A DNA stretch of 64,000 nucleotides, from assembly GCF_029223525.1 (NCBI RefSeq), contig NZ_JARHTQ010000014.1, positions 1 through 64,000 of the forward strand, in the 5' to 3' direction. Each line of letters opens with the position of its first letter. Positions within the stretch are counted from its first letter, which is position 1. The notes below the pieces were generated by a model. It saw nothing but the letters and a program-made list of their open reading frames with translations, was not told the DNA's origin and made no database searches. The position numbers were made by a program, and so were the translations under genes. Shown piece after piece: positions 52,642 to 61,965 of this stretch. The stretch is from Streptantibioticus ferralitis (lineage in GTDB: Bacteria; Actinomycetota; Actinomycetes; Streptomycetales; Streptomycetaceae).

Positions 52642-54129
52642 ATGCGACCCCTCTCCCGCACACCCCAGCCGCCCGCCGCATGGCACCCCGCCCGCCGCAC
52701 CCTGCTCGGCGCGGCGGCCGCCACCGCACTCGCCGGTGCCACGCTCGCGCCCCCGCACGCCTTCGCCGCCGGGAGGTCCAGAGCCATGACCAGCGACCCG
52801 GCGGGCGCCGCCGAGCCCACCGCGCTGCCGAGCGACGCCCATGTCACCCAGCAGGTCCACGCCGAGTTCCTGCACGGCTGGCACGGATACACCTCCACCG
52901 CGTGGGGCTACGACGAACTGCGCCCCGTCAGCAGGACCCACAACGACTTCTTCGCCCCCGGCAGGACCTTCGGGCTGTCCATCGTCGAGGCACTCGACAC
53001 GCTCTTCCTGATGGGCGAGGACCGGGAGCTGGCGCGCGGCTGCGACTGGATCGAGAAGCACTTCGACCCCGCCCAGGACGCCGACGTCCACGTCTTCGAG
53101 GCCGTCATCCGACTGGTCGGCGGTCTGCTCGCGGGCTACCTCGCCACCGGGCGGCACAAACTGCTCAGCCTCTGCCGGGAGCTGACGGACCACCTGCTGC
53201 CAGCCTTCACCTCCTCGCCGACCGGCATCCCGTACAGCCATGTCAATCTGCGTACCGGGGCGGTCAGCGGCCCCGACGTGCCGCTCGCCGAAGTCGGAAC
53301 GAACATCATGGAGTTCGGTCTGCTGTCGAAGCTCACCGGTGACTCGCGGTACTACGACGCCTCGATGCGCGCCTATCGCGCGGTCATCGACAAGCGCAGC
53401 TCGCTCGACCTGCTCGGTACCTCGATCAACGCGGAGACCGGCCGCTGGACCGACACCGCCTCCGTCGAGCCGAACCCGCCGGTCGACTCCTTCTACGAGT
53501 ACCTGTGGGGCGGTTACGCGCTGTTCGGCGACAGCCGGCTGCGCGACTGGTACCGGACGCTGACCCGCGCGGTCCTGCGCCACCAGTCCGACACCAGCAC
53601 CGGCCACCTCTGGTTCTGCCAGGTCGATCCGGCCACCGGCAAGCAGGTCGGCACCAGCCAGTCGGAGCTGGCCTCCTTCTACGCGGGCCTGCTCGGCAAG
53701 GGCGGCGACCTGCGGGACGGCGCGGCGTACTACCGGTCGTGGACCGCCGTGCTCGACCGGTACCCGGTACTGCCGGAGGGAATCGACTACCGGACGCTGA
53801 CCGCCACCGACAAGGGAAACCAACTGCGGCCCGAGTACGCGAACTCGTCCTTCGATCTGTGGCGGTTGACGCATGACGCCTACTACAAGCGGACCGGGTA
53901 CCGGTATTTCACCGCGATGCGGGACCATCTGCGGGTGCCGGGCGGCTACACGATCGCCACGGACGTGACCACAGCGCCGATGGGGCAAGGGGATTTGCTG
54001 CCCGCGTATTGGTTCGCGGAGAACTTCAAGTACGTGTACCTGATGTTTTCCGGGACCCGGCGGTTCGACTACCGGAACGGGTATCTGTCCACTGAGGGGA
54101 AGGTCCTGCGGGGCTTGCGGCGGTCCTAG
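52642..54129 (+). CDS. Secreted GH47-family alpha-1,2-mannosidase-like hydrolase
   Basis: 495 residues. A twin-arginine-type leader (RRTLLGAAAATALAGATLA, then AFA) predicts export. GH47 marks: SIVEALDTLFLMGE, VFEAVIRLVGGLLAGYL, EVGTNIMEFGLLSKLTGD, DSFYEYLWGGYALFGD and LRPEYANSSFDLWRLT with the catalytic Glu and Arg. GH47 enzymes trim alpha-1,2-mannose from N-glycans or mannans with Ca2+. The cluster with GH92 supports a role in mannoside use. It is monocistronic and convergent with the SGNH remnant. Confidence 0.88.
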   Translation: MRPLSRTPQPPAAWHPARRTLLGAAAATALAGATLAPPHAFAAGRSRAMTSDPAGAAEPTALPSDAHVTQQVHAEFLHGWHGYTSTAWGYDELRPVSRTHNDFFAPGRTFGLSIVEALDTLFLMGEDRELARGCDWIEKHFDPAQDADVHVFEAVIRLVGGLLAGYLATGRHKLLSLCRELTDHLLPAFTSSPTGIPYSHVNLRTGAVSGPDVPLAEVGTNIMEFGLLSKLTGDSRYYDASMRAYRAVIDKRSSLDLLGTSINAETGRWTDTASVEPNPPVDSFYEYLWGGYALFGDSRLRDWYRTLTRAVLRHQSDTSTGHLWFCQVDPATGKQVGTSQSELASFYAGLLGKGGDLRDGAAYYRSWTAVLDRYPVLPEGIDYRTLTATDKGNQLRPEYANSSFDLWRLTHDAYYKRTGYRYFTAMRDHLRVPGGYTIATDVTTAPMGQGDLLPAYWFAENFKYVYLMFSGTRRFDYRNGYLSTEGKVLRGLRRS

Positions 54130-54754
54130 GGAATCGCTCCAGCGCCAGCGCAGCCCGGTCGGCCATGATGCGGTACCCCGCGTCATGGGGGTGCTTGTGG
54201 TCGCCGCTGTCCCAAAGCGGGTTGAGCCTTTCCGGGTTGCCTGGCGCGGCCAGCGCGCTGCCGAAGTCGACAACGGCGTCAAAAGTGCCGGAGTCGCGGA
54301 TCCACTGGTTGAGTTCCGTCCGCTCGGCCGCTGAACGTGGCGTGTGGTACTCCGGGCCCGCGAACGGCAGCAGGGTCGCGCCCAGCACCCTGACACCCCC
54401 GGAACGGGCCCGCTCGACCAGGCGTCGGTATCCGGCGGCCAACTCCCCGACGGATACATCGGTGTTGGGCCGATAGGTCGGCAGATCGACCTCGCTGAAG
54501 CCGATGTCGTTGAGACCGGCCAGGACGATGACGGTGTCCACGCCCGGCTTGCCGAGGACATCGCGCTGGAAGCGCGCCAGCGCGCTGTCGCCGAACCAGG
54601 CCGAGTCGCTCAGCAGCAAGTTGCTGCCGATGCCCGAGTTGAGCACCGGACGCGGCCGCCCCCACGCGGCGAGCCGCTCGGCCAGCCGGTCCGGGTACCG
54701 GCTGTTGGAGTCGGCCGTGGAGCCGAAGCCGTCGGGCTGATTCACGGTACCCAT
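54026..54754 (-). pseudogene. SGNH/GDSL hydrolase lacking its N-terminal half
   Basis: The frame begins at MGTVNQPDGFGSTADSNSRYPDRLAERL, which in intact homologues follows the block I GDSITDG. The nucleophile Ser and the signal peptide are missing, and no GDS is seen in the upstream sequence. Block III AGLNDIG and block V DHKHPHDAGYRIM are present. At the C-terminus the normal end near ALERF (about 54130) is passed without a stop and translation runs about 30 codons into the opposite side of the GH47 gene. Therefore both ends are degraded. Without Ser it is not an esterase. Confidence 0.75.
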
Positions 54755-55052
54755 GGTGTAAGCCGTCCTTCCGTCGGTCTTCCGGAAGGCAGGCTGTCGC
54801 GTACCGAACGACCCACCCAGCCACCTGTTCTGCGTAGCACCGCGGATCCTGCGACCCGCAGGGTCAGTTCAAGGATTCAGCACACACCCAAACGCGAGAT
54901 CGGTAAAGATCCCTCCAATTGCCGCCCGTTGTAACCGCCGCATTACGTCAAGGTGTCTCCCAGTCCGCGAAAAGACCTGGTGGCCCCGGACTGCACCGGG
55001 TTCGATGGAATACGCGCGGCTCCGCCCGCCGGCCGGACCCGCGGCGCCGCCC

Positions 55053-55110
55053 GCCAGTCAGACCTGCGGCACCGCCGCCAGTCAGACCTGCGGCACCGCC
55101 GCCAGTCAGA
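55053..55110 (+). repeat. 24-bp tandem repeat before the DUF5107 gene
   Basis: GCCAGTCAGACCTGCGGCAC plus CGCC occurs at 55053-55076 and 55077-55100, and 10 bases of a third copy follow. The unit is eight codons long, and in the upstream-extended frame it would read ASQTCGTA twice. It lies directly before the SD-like GAGAGGGG. Copy-number change here would move the RBS or lengthen the protein. Confidence 0.85.
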
Positions 55111-55121
55111 GAGGGGCAGCC

Positions 55122-57125
55122 TTGGCCACCACCGTGCGACGTACCAGCATCACTCTCCCCGCCGCCCGCCTCGGCCCGGAGAACCCGCTGCCCGCGCTGC
55201 GCACACCGGCCGACCCGCACCAGGTCGATGAGCGCGAGCGCGTACGGTTTCCGCCGGGCATGGCACGCCGGATCGGCTACGCGCCGCTGCGCTCCCTGCT
55301 GCCGGTGCGTCGCCTCGATGGGTACGACCGCCACCGCACCCCCACCGACCTCGAAGCCATCGTGATCGAGAACGACCGGCTGCGTGCCACCGTGCTGCCC
55401 GGCCTCGGCGGTCGGGTGTACTCCCTTGTGCACAAGTCCACCGGTCGGGAACTGCTCTACCGCAACCCGGTGGTGCAGCCCGCGAACTTCGGTCTCGCCA
55501 ACGCCTGGTTCTCCGGCGGCATCGAATGGAACATCGGCGCCACCGGTCACACCACGCTGTCCTGCGCGCCCGTACACGCCGCCCGGGTACCCGCACCCGA
55601 CGGTGGCGAGATGCTGCGGCTGTGGGAGTGGGAACGATTGCGCGACCTGCCGTTCCAGGTCGACCTGTGGCTGCCGGAGGCCGCCGAGTTCCTGCTGGTC
55701 GGCGTCCGGATACGCAATCCGCACCAGCGCGCCGCGCCCGTCTACTGGTGGTCCGGCATCGCCGTTCCGGAGAGCCCGGACACCCGCGTCATCGCCCCCG
55801 CCGACGAAGCCTGGCACTTCGGACACGAACGGTCACTGCGCCGCGTCCCGGTCCCCGAATGGCAGGGCGCCGACCGCACGTACCCACTGCGCGGTGAACG
55901 CGCCGCCGACTACTTCTACGAGGTTCCGGACGCCGCCCGTAAGTGGATCACGGCGCTGGACGGCGAGGGCCATGGCCTCGTACAGACCTCGACCGACCTG
56001 CTGCGCGGCCGCAAACTCTTCCTGTGGGGCAACGGGCCCGCCGGTCAGCGCTGGCAGCGGTGGCTCACCGAACCCGGCACCGACGGATACATCGAGATCC
56101 AGGCGGGTCTGGCCCGAACCCAGTTGGAGCACATCCGGCTGGAGGCGACCAGCGAACTGTGCTGGCTGGAGGCGTACGGCCCGCTGGCGGCGGACCCCGC
56201 CGCGGTGCACGGCACGGACTGGACGGCGGCGCGCGACGCGGTGTCGCGCGGCCTGGAGGCCGCGCTTCCGCGCTCGGACGTCGAGCGGGCCTACCAGGCC
56301 TGGCTGGGCTGCGCCGACACCGAGCCGAAGGAGATCCTGGCGACGGGTTCCGGTTGGGGCGCCCTCGAAGTGCTGCACGGGCGCTTCGACCTGCCCGGAA
56401 CCCCCTTCGACGAGGCCACGCTGGGGGAGGAGCAGCGCCCCTGGGTGGAACTGCTGCACAACGGCCGTCTTCCGCAGGGCCCGTTGAGCACACCGCCCGG
56501 TCCCACGCTCGTCGCTCCGCACTGGCGGGATCTGCTGGAGACGGCACCGGCGGACGCGCTGGCCGAGTACCACCTGGGGGTGGCGCAGTGGCATGCCGGT
56601 GACCGGGCCCAGGCTGTGCGTAGCTGGGAGCGCTCGCTGAAGACGGCGGAGTCGTGTTGGGTGATGCGCTGTCTGGCGGTCGCCGATGTCGAGTCGGGGC
56701 ATCCGAAGCGGGCGGCCGAGCGGTATCTGCGGGCCTTCGAGCTGGCTGCGGAGGACCCCGGGCAGGCGCACGCGGTGTTGGCCGGTTTGGCGCGCGAGGC
56801 GGTGCCCGCGCTGCTTGCGGCAGCGCGGGCGGGGGATGCGGGGGCGCTGCTGGGGGCGCTGCCGGTGTCGGTACGGGAGCGGGGGCGGTTCCGGCTGATG
56901 GGGGCCCAAGTACTGCTCGCGCAGGGGGAGGTGAGGGAGGCTAGGGCGGTGTTCGACGCCGGGTTCGAGGTGGATGACCTGGGGGAGGGGGAGGAGACGT
57001 TGAGCGATACGTGGTTCGCGATTGCTGAGCGGTTGGTTGCGGGTGCCGGGCCCGTCACCGAATCGATTCGCCGCCGCGCTCGGGCGGAGCACCCTCTTCC
57101 GGACGCGTACAACTTCGGCCTCTAG
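55122..57125 (+). CDS. DUF5107 carbohydrate-associated protein with TPR region
   Basis: About 667 residues from TTG 55122 (GAGGGG upstream) or GTG 55134; the frame is open to 55005. Residues to about 370 look like a galactose-mutarotase-like sandwich: ENDRLRATVLPGLGGRVYSL, ANFGLANAWFSGGIEWNIG, ELCWLEAYGPL. The C-terminal 250 residues are helical repeats (ALAEYHLGVAQWHAGDRAQA, AAERYLRAFELA), TPR-like. The family is found beside glycosidase genes. There is no signal peptide. It probably acts on or binds intracellular oligosaccharides released by GH92 and GH47. Reaction unknown. Confidence 0.82.
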   Translation: MATTVRRTSITLPAARLGPENPLPALRTPADPHQVDERERVRFPPGMARRIGYAPLRSLLPVRRLDGYDRHRTPTDLEAIVIENDRLRATVLPGLGGRVYSLVHKSTGRELLYRNPVVQPANFGLANAWFSGGIEWNIGATGHTTLSCAPVHAARVPAPDGGEMLRLWEWERLRDLPFQVDLWLPEAAEFLLVGVRIRNPHQRAAPVYWWSGIAVPESPDTRVIAPADEAWHFGHERSLRRVPVPEWQGADRTYPLRGERAADYFYEVPDAARKWITALDGEGHGLVQTSTDLLRGRKLFLWGNGPAGQRWQRWLTEPGTDGYIEIQAGLARTQLEHIRLEATSELCWLEAYGPLAADPAAVHGTDWTAARDAVSRGLEAALPRSDVERAYQAWLGCADTEPKEILATGSGWGALEVLHGRFDLPGTPFDEATLGEEQRPWVELLHNGRLPQGPLSTPPGPTLVAPHWRDLLETAPADALAEYHLGVAQWHAGDRAQAVRSWERSLKTAESCWVMRCLAVADVESGHPKRAAERYLRAFELAAEDPGQAHAVLAGLAREAVPALLAAARAGDAGALLGALPVSVRERGRFRLMGAQVLLAQGEVREARAVFDAGFEVDDLGEGEETLSDTWFAIAERLVAGAGPVTESIRRRARAEHPLPDAYNFGL

Positions 57126-57326
57126 GCTCGCGTTGGCGGTTCCGGGTACGGCGATTTTCCTCCCTCCGCCCCCGTTGCCGGGACCGTTCGGGTGCCGTTG
57201 CGCCGGGTCGTTTGCGGGGCGGGGCCACGTTGTCCGCTGCGCTGCGGGCCGGTGGTCATACGGTGCGCGAGGGGGGTGCGACAGGGAAAATTCCTTACCC
57301 GGAACCGGTGGCGCTAGCGAGCGGTG

Positions 57327-57416
57327 TTGACACCACGTCAGCAAAACGTTTCACTTTTCACCCGTACGTCTTGGCAACGTTGTCACCCGAACGCACCCAC
57401 CCCGGACAACGTTGTC
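57327..57416 (+). promoter_or_regulatory. GH92 promoter region with LacI-type operator-like palindromes
   Basis: TTGACA (57327-57332) is an exact -35 box, with a poor -10 about 17-18 bases later (TTCACT or TCACTT). AAACGTTT (57344-57351) lies within the promoter. GGCAACGTTGTC (57373-57384, one mismatch from symmetric) and GACAACGTTGTC (57405-57416, perfect) lie downstream, before the GGAGG and ATG. AACGTT-centred sites are typical for LacI-family sugar repressors. No LacI gene is in the window. The other bases from 57126 to 57326 show no gene. Confidence 0.6.
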
Positions 57417-57487
57417 GGTGGCGTCGCGTGCGATGCCACCGAACGCATGTCCATCCGTGAAGGTCCAACCGCCCGTGGAGGCACGTG

Positions 57488-60400
57488 ATGGCAAGACCGC
57501 TGCGCGCAAGCGCGCCCGGATTCCGTAGACGCGTCGCCGCCGTGGCCCTCGTGGCCCTGGCGGCGCTGCCGCTTCAGACACTGGGCGCCGGGCCCGCGTC
57601 CGCCGCCACCCTGGTCAATGACCCCGCGTCGCTGGTGAACCCGCTCATCGGCACCTCGGGCAGCGTGGACACCTTCCCCGGCCCCGACGCACCGTTCGGC
57701 ATGCTGCAGTGGGGGCCGGACACCACACCGCACCGCCCGGACGGCGGTGGCTACGAGTACAAGGACAACAAGATCTCCGGGTTCAGCCTCACCCACCTGT
57801 CCGGCCCCGGCTGCGCAGGGGCCGGTGACGTGCCGATCCTGCCGATCACCGGTGAGTTGTCCGGGAACCTCGGCGACACCAGCGCCACCTTCCAGCACGA
57901 GGACGAGCAGACCGGCATCGGCTACTACGGGGTCACCGATGCCTCCGGCATCAAGTCCGAGCTCACGACCGCCACCCGGGCGGGCCTCGGCCGGTTCACC
58001 TTTCCTGGTTCCGCCGACTCCCATCTGCTGCTCAAGCTCAGCGGCGGCGCCACGCAGGTCGACGGCACCCGCGCCGAGGTCGTCAACAACAACGAGGTCA
58101 TCGGCGCGGTGCAGAGCGGTCACTTCTGCGGCGCCAACAACGGCTACACCCTGCACTTCGACATCAAGTTCAGCAAGCCGTTCACCACCTCGGGCACCTG
58201 GGTCGGCGACACCATCAACGAGAACGCGACGTCGATCGAGCAGGGCCGCCCGCAGCAGGGCTTCGGCCCGAACCACGCGACGAACCCGACCCACGGCCCG
58301 GACTTCACCCTCCGCGGCAAGCCCTCGCCGTCGATGCACGGCCCCGCGGCGCCCCGCAAGCGCAGCGCGGTCGGTCCGCCGGTGACCGGTGCCAACGGGA
58401 TGTACCTGACGTTCGACACCACCGGCGCCCCGACGGTGACCGCGGCCGTCGGCATCTCGTACACCAGCGACACCAACGCGCGGAAGAACCTCGCCGCGCA
58501 GATCCACGGCTGGAACTTCGACGCACTCCGCCAGGCGAACCACAAGGAGTGGAACCGCGTGCTCAGCCGGGTGCGCGTCGGTGGCGGAAGCCACGACCAG
58601 CAGGTGCAGTTCTACACCGCGCTGTACCACTCGCTGCTGCACCCCAATGTGTTCTCCGATGCCAACGGCGAGTACATGGGCATGGACGACCAGGTGCACC
58701 ACCTCGCCAAGGGGCAACTGGCGCAGTACGCCAACTACTCCGGCTGGGACATCTACCGCTCGCAGGTGCAGCTGATGGCCATGGTCGACCCGAAGGTCGA
58801 AAGCGACGTGGTCACCTCGATGCTCAACGGCTATGACCAGACCGGGCTGTTGCCGAAGTGGGCGCAGAACAACGGTGAGACCTATGTGATGGTCGGTGAC
58901 CCGGCGGCCGCCATCATCGCCGACGCGTACGCCTTCGGGGCACGCGACTTCAACACCGCGCACGCCCTGGACGCACTGGTCCATGAGGCCACCAAGCCCA
59001 ACAACGTCCGGCCCGGCGAGGCGGTCAGGGACGACAAGGGATATCTGCCGATCGACGGCAAGGACTGGGGCTGCTGCAACTTCTACGGCCCGGTCTCCAC
59101 GCAGCAGGAGTACGACGTCGCGGACTACGCCGTCGCGACGCTGGCCAAGTCGTTGGGCCACCGGGACATCTACACCAAGTTCGCGGCCCGCGCCCAGGAC
59201 TGGCAGAACGTCTTCAACCCGCAGAGCGGATATCTGCAGGCGAAGAAGGCGGATGGCGAGTTCGCCTCAGGTTTCACCCCCGGCACCTCCAACGGATTCG
59301 TCGAGGGCACATCGGCGCAGTACACGCCGATGGTCCCGTTCAACCTCAGGGCGCTGATCGCGGCGCGCGGCGGTACGGCCGCGTACAGCTCGTACCTCGA
59401 CAGTCTGCTCAGCAACATCACGGCTCCGACGGGGATCAACGCCGATCTGAGCAACGAGCCCAGTATCGAGATCCCTTGGGAGTACGACTACGTCGGCCAG
59501 CCCTGGAAGACGCAGGCCGCGCTGCGGCAGGCGCAGCAGAAGCTCTGGTTCAACGCTCCGCTGGGCTCCTTCGGCAATGACGACCTGGGGGAGATGGCCT
59601 CCTGGTATGTCTGGTCCGAGCTGGGCTTCTATCCCGAGACGCCCGGTACGGACATCCTCGCGCTGGGCAGCCCGGTCTTCCCGCAGACCGAGCTCACCCT
59701 GGGCAGCGGAAAGGTCGTGCGGATCAACGCCCCTCAGGCGGCGCCTGACGCGCCATATGTGCAGGCACTGCGGGTCAACGGCCGGGCATGGAACAGGGCA
59801 TGGCTCGGCTTCGGGGCGCTGAGCCGCGGTGGTGCCCTGGACTACGCCCTGGGCACCGCGCCGAACACCGGCTGGGCGGCGTCACCCGCCGCGGCGCCGC
59901 CGTCCGACGCCACCGGAGAGCACGAGGTGCTGGCGTCGACGGGCCCCTCGGGCGCGGGTCTGGTGGTCGCGCCCGGTAGCAGCGGTACCGGAACCCTCAA
60001 CCTGGTGAACATCGGCAGCAGCGCCGTCACCGTTGCGTGGGCCGCCGAGGCGGCGTCCGGGGTGACCCTCGACGTGCCGTGCGGTTCGGTGACCCTCCCA
60101 CCGGGCGGCAAGGCCGAACAGCAGGTGAAGGTGACGGCGGGGGACAAGGAGGGCGTGTATCCGGTGGCGTTCGCGCTCTCCACCAACTCCGGTTCCTCGC
60201 TGGGCAGGGCGGTGCTGCGGGCGGTGGTGGCCTATCCCGACGAGGCGTGGCCGTACTACACGGACGAGGGCGTCTATTCGGACGGTGCCACCTACACCGG
60301 CGGCTTCGACGGAGACGGCGCGGCCTACTCCCAGAACGCGCTGGACGACGCGGGTGTCAGGGGTGGCTCGGATGTCGGCGTGGACGGTGTCTCGTACATC

Positions 60401-60817
60401 TGGCCGGAGGTGGCTCCGGGCACGCTGGACAACATCACCGTGGCGGGTCAGACCATTCCGACCGCATCGCCGGCCGGTGCGGGGGCGTTGGGGCTGCTGG
60501 GCGCGGCGACCAACGCACCGAAGACCGGCAGCAAGGGCGAGCTGACCATCACGTACACCGATGGCAGTACGTCCAAGGCCACGGTCGGCTTCTCGGACTG
60601 GACGCTCAACGCCGGTGGCAGCTCCCCGGTACCGGGGGACACGACGGTGGTCACCACGCCCTACCGGAACACCGGTGACGGAGGAAGGGACACCGTGAAG
60701 ACCTATGTCTTCGCCACCAAGGTGCCCATCGCCCCGGACAAGAGGGTCGCCTCGATCACGCTGCCGGTCATGGACAGCGGTTCGGCGCACATCTTCGCCA
60801 TCGGCTACGGGACCTGA
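57488..60817 (+). CDS. Secreted GH92-family alpha-mannosidase with C-terminal accessory domains
   Basis: 1109 residues from ATG 57488 after GTGGAGG. The signal peptide spans 1-40 (RRRVAAVALVALAALPLQTL, then ASA). GH92 core: VNPLIGTSGSVDTFPGPDAPFG, SGFSLTHLSGPGC, LYHSLLHPNVFSDANGEYMGMD, YSGWDIYRSQVQLMAM, and NDDLGEMASWYVWSELGFYP near residue 715. A NEW3-like segment (GTGTLNLVNIGSSAVTVAW) and a further sugar-binding-like beta domain (DEAWPYYTDEGVYSDGATY) end it. GH92 enzymes are Ca-dependent exo-alpha-1,2/1,3-mannosidases. It is extracellular and the main enzyme of this locus. Confidence 0.93.
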   Translation: MARPLRASAPGFRRRVAAVALVALAALPLQTLGAGPASAATLVNDPASLVNPLIGTSGSVDTFPGPDAPFGMLQWGPDTTPHRPDGGGYEYKDNKISGFSLTHLSGPGCAGAGDVPILPITGELSGNLGDTSATFQHEDEQTGIGYYGVTDASGIKSELTTATRAGLGRFTFPGSADSHLLLKLSGGATQVDGTRAEVVNNNEVIGAVQSGHFCGANNGYTLHFDIKFSKPFTTSGTWVGDTINENATSIEQGRPQQGFGPNHATNPTHGPDFTLRGKPSPSMHGPAAPRKRSAVGPPVTGANGMYLTFDTTGAPTVTAAVGISYTSDTNARKNLAAQIHGWNFDALRQANHKEWNRVLSRVRVGGGSHDQQVQFYTALYHSLLHPNVFSDANGEYMGMDDQVHHLAKGQLAQYANYSGWDIYRSQVQLMAMVDPKVESDVVTSMLNGYDQTGLLPKWAQNNGETYVMVGDPAAAIIADAYAFGARDFNTAHALDALVHEATKPNNVRPGEAVRDDKGYLPIDGKDWGCCNFYGPVSTQQEYDVADYAVATLAKSLGHRDIYTKFAARAQDWQNVFNPQSGYLQAKKADGEFASGFTPGTSNGFVEGTSAQYTPMVPFNLRALIAARGGTAAYSSYLDSLLSNITAPTGINADLSNEPSIEIPWEYDYVGQPWKTQAALRQAQQKLWFNAPLGSFGNDDLGEMASWYVWSELGFYPETPGTDILALGSPVFPQTELTLGSGKVVRINAPQAAPDAPYVQALRVNGRAWNRAWLGFGALSRGGALDYALGTAPNTGWAASPAAAPPSDATGEHEVLASTGPSGAGLVVAPGSSGTGTLNLVNIGSSAVTVAWAAEAASGVTLDVPCGSVTLPPGGKAEQQVKVTAGDKEGVYPVAFALSTNSGSSLGRAVLRAVVAYPDEAWPYYTDEGVYSDGATYTGGFDGDGAAYSQNALDDAGVRGGSDVGVDGVSYIWPEVAPGTLDNITVAGQTIPTASPAGAGALGLLGAATNAPKTGSKGELTITYTDGSTSKATVGFSDWTLNAGGSSPVPGDTTVVTTPYRNTGDGGRDTVKTYVFATKVPIAPDKRVASITLPVMDSGSAHIFAIGYGT

Positions 60818-60833
60818 CCCGCTCGCCGATGTC

Positions 60834-60879
60834 AACGGCCGGTGCCGGATGCGGAATTGAGCATCCGGCACCGGCCGTT
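60834..60879 (+). terminator. Terminator of the GH92 gene
   Basis: Bases 60834-60852 are an exact inverted repeat of 60861-60879 (19 pairs) with an 8-base loop, 16 bases after the stop. It is the strongest hairpin in the window. No T-run follows, as usual in Streptomyces. Confidence 0.88.
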
Positions 60880-61073
60880 CCATTGGGTCCGGTTGGGTGG
60901 TGCGGTGCTACGTGATGGGCGTGTGCACGACAAGTGAAAACTTGGCGATATCGGTTGAATCATGGCGCACGCCTCTGTACCGGGCGTCCGGTCTGCGTCT
61001 TACTGCTGGGTAGGGCTCGCGATTACCCACGAGTACCGCCCCCACTCTTCCGCATCATCCCGTGGAGGAACCC

Positions 61074-61868
61074 GTGCGCAGATCATCCCTGCTCGCTGCC
61101 GCCGTCAGCCTCACCGCGGCCGCCGCCATGACCATCGGCGGCGCCCCCTCCGCAAGTGCCAGCGGGGGCAACTTCGTTGCCCTCGGGGACTCGTACTCCT
61201 CCGGAGTCGGGTCCACCGACAACTACCTCAACGGCTGCGACCAGAGCACGGCCGCCTACCCGTACCTGTACCAGCAGGCCGGCTCGCCGAGTTCGTTCAG
61301 CTTCCAGGCGTGCACCGGCGCCAACGCCTCCAGCATCGAGAGCAGCCAGCTCTCCGCCCTCAACTCCGGGACGACACTGGTCAGTCTCACCGACGGTGGC
61401 AACGATGTCGGATTCGCCAGTGTCATGCAGACCTGTGTGCTCGGCGGCGACAGCAGCTGCACCAGCGCGGTCTCGTCGGCCGAGAGCAAGGCCAGGAGCC
61501 AACTCCCCGCCATCTTGGACACGCTGTACTCCGACATCCGCTCCGACGCGCCCAACGCGCATGTCGTCGTGCTCGGTTACCCCGAGTTCTACGACCTGTC
61601 CCGCTCCAGTGGCTGCATCGGGCTCGACAAAACCAAGCGCACCGCCCTGGACAACGCCGCCGACCTCCTCGACAGCGTCATCGCCACCGAGGTCGCGAAG
61701 TACGCCGACTTCACCTTCGCCGATGTGCGCGGCTACTTCTCCGGGCACGAGCTGTGCGACGGCTCGGCGTGGTTGCACGCCGTGACCTGGCCGATCACCG
61801 ACTCGTACCACCCGACGGCGGACGGCCAGTCCGGCGGCTACCTGCCCGCCTTCAACGCCGCGCTCTGA
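61074..61868 (+). CDS. Secreted SGNH/GDSL lipase-esterase
   Basis: 264 residues from a GTG with GGAGGAA upstream. A signal peptide is clear (RRSSLLAAAVSLTAAAAM to SASAS). Block I FVALGDSYSSGVGS carries the nucleophile Ser, block III is GGNDVGFA, and block V is DSYHPTADGQ with the catalytic His. Six Cys residues suggest three disulfides as in known Streptomyces SGNH lipases and phospholipases. The mature enzyme of about 230 residues is extracellular and hydrolyses esters or phospholipids. Confidence 0.93.
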   Translation: MRRSSLLAAAVSLTAAAAMTIGGAPSASASGGNFVALGDSYSSGVGSTDNYLNGCDQSTAAYPYLYQQAGSPSSFSFQACTGANASSIESSQLSALNSGTTLVSLTDGGNDVGFASVMQTCVLGGDSSCTSAVSSAESKARSQLPAILDTLYSDIRSDAPNAHVVVLGYPEFYDLSRSSGCIGLDKTKRTALDNAADLLDSVIATEVAKYADFTFADVRGYFSGHELCDGSAWLHAVTWPITDSYHPTADGQSGGYLPAFNAAL

Positions 61869-61920
61869 TCACCGGCCAGGCTGGATGACAGGCTGCGGCC
61901 AGTCGGCAGCGGCCGAACGG

Positions 61921-61949
61921 GTGGCGAGGGGGATCATCCCCCTCGCCAC
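61921..61949 (+). terminator. Palindrome after the lipase gene
   Basis: GTGGCGAGGGGGAT and its exact complement are separated by one base. It lies 53 bases after the lipase stop and 17 before the ATG of the dehydrogenase remnant. As RNA it gives a stem of about 11-12 pairs with a small loop. It is probably the lipase terminator; a repressor site for the downstream gene is the alternative. Confidence 0.6.
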
Positions 61950-61965
61950 CATCGTTGCCGCGATC

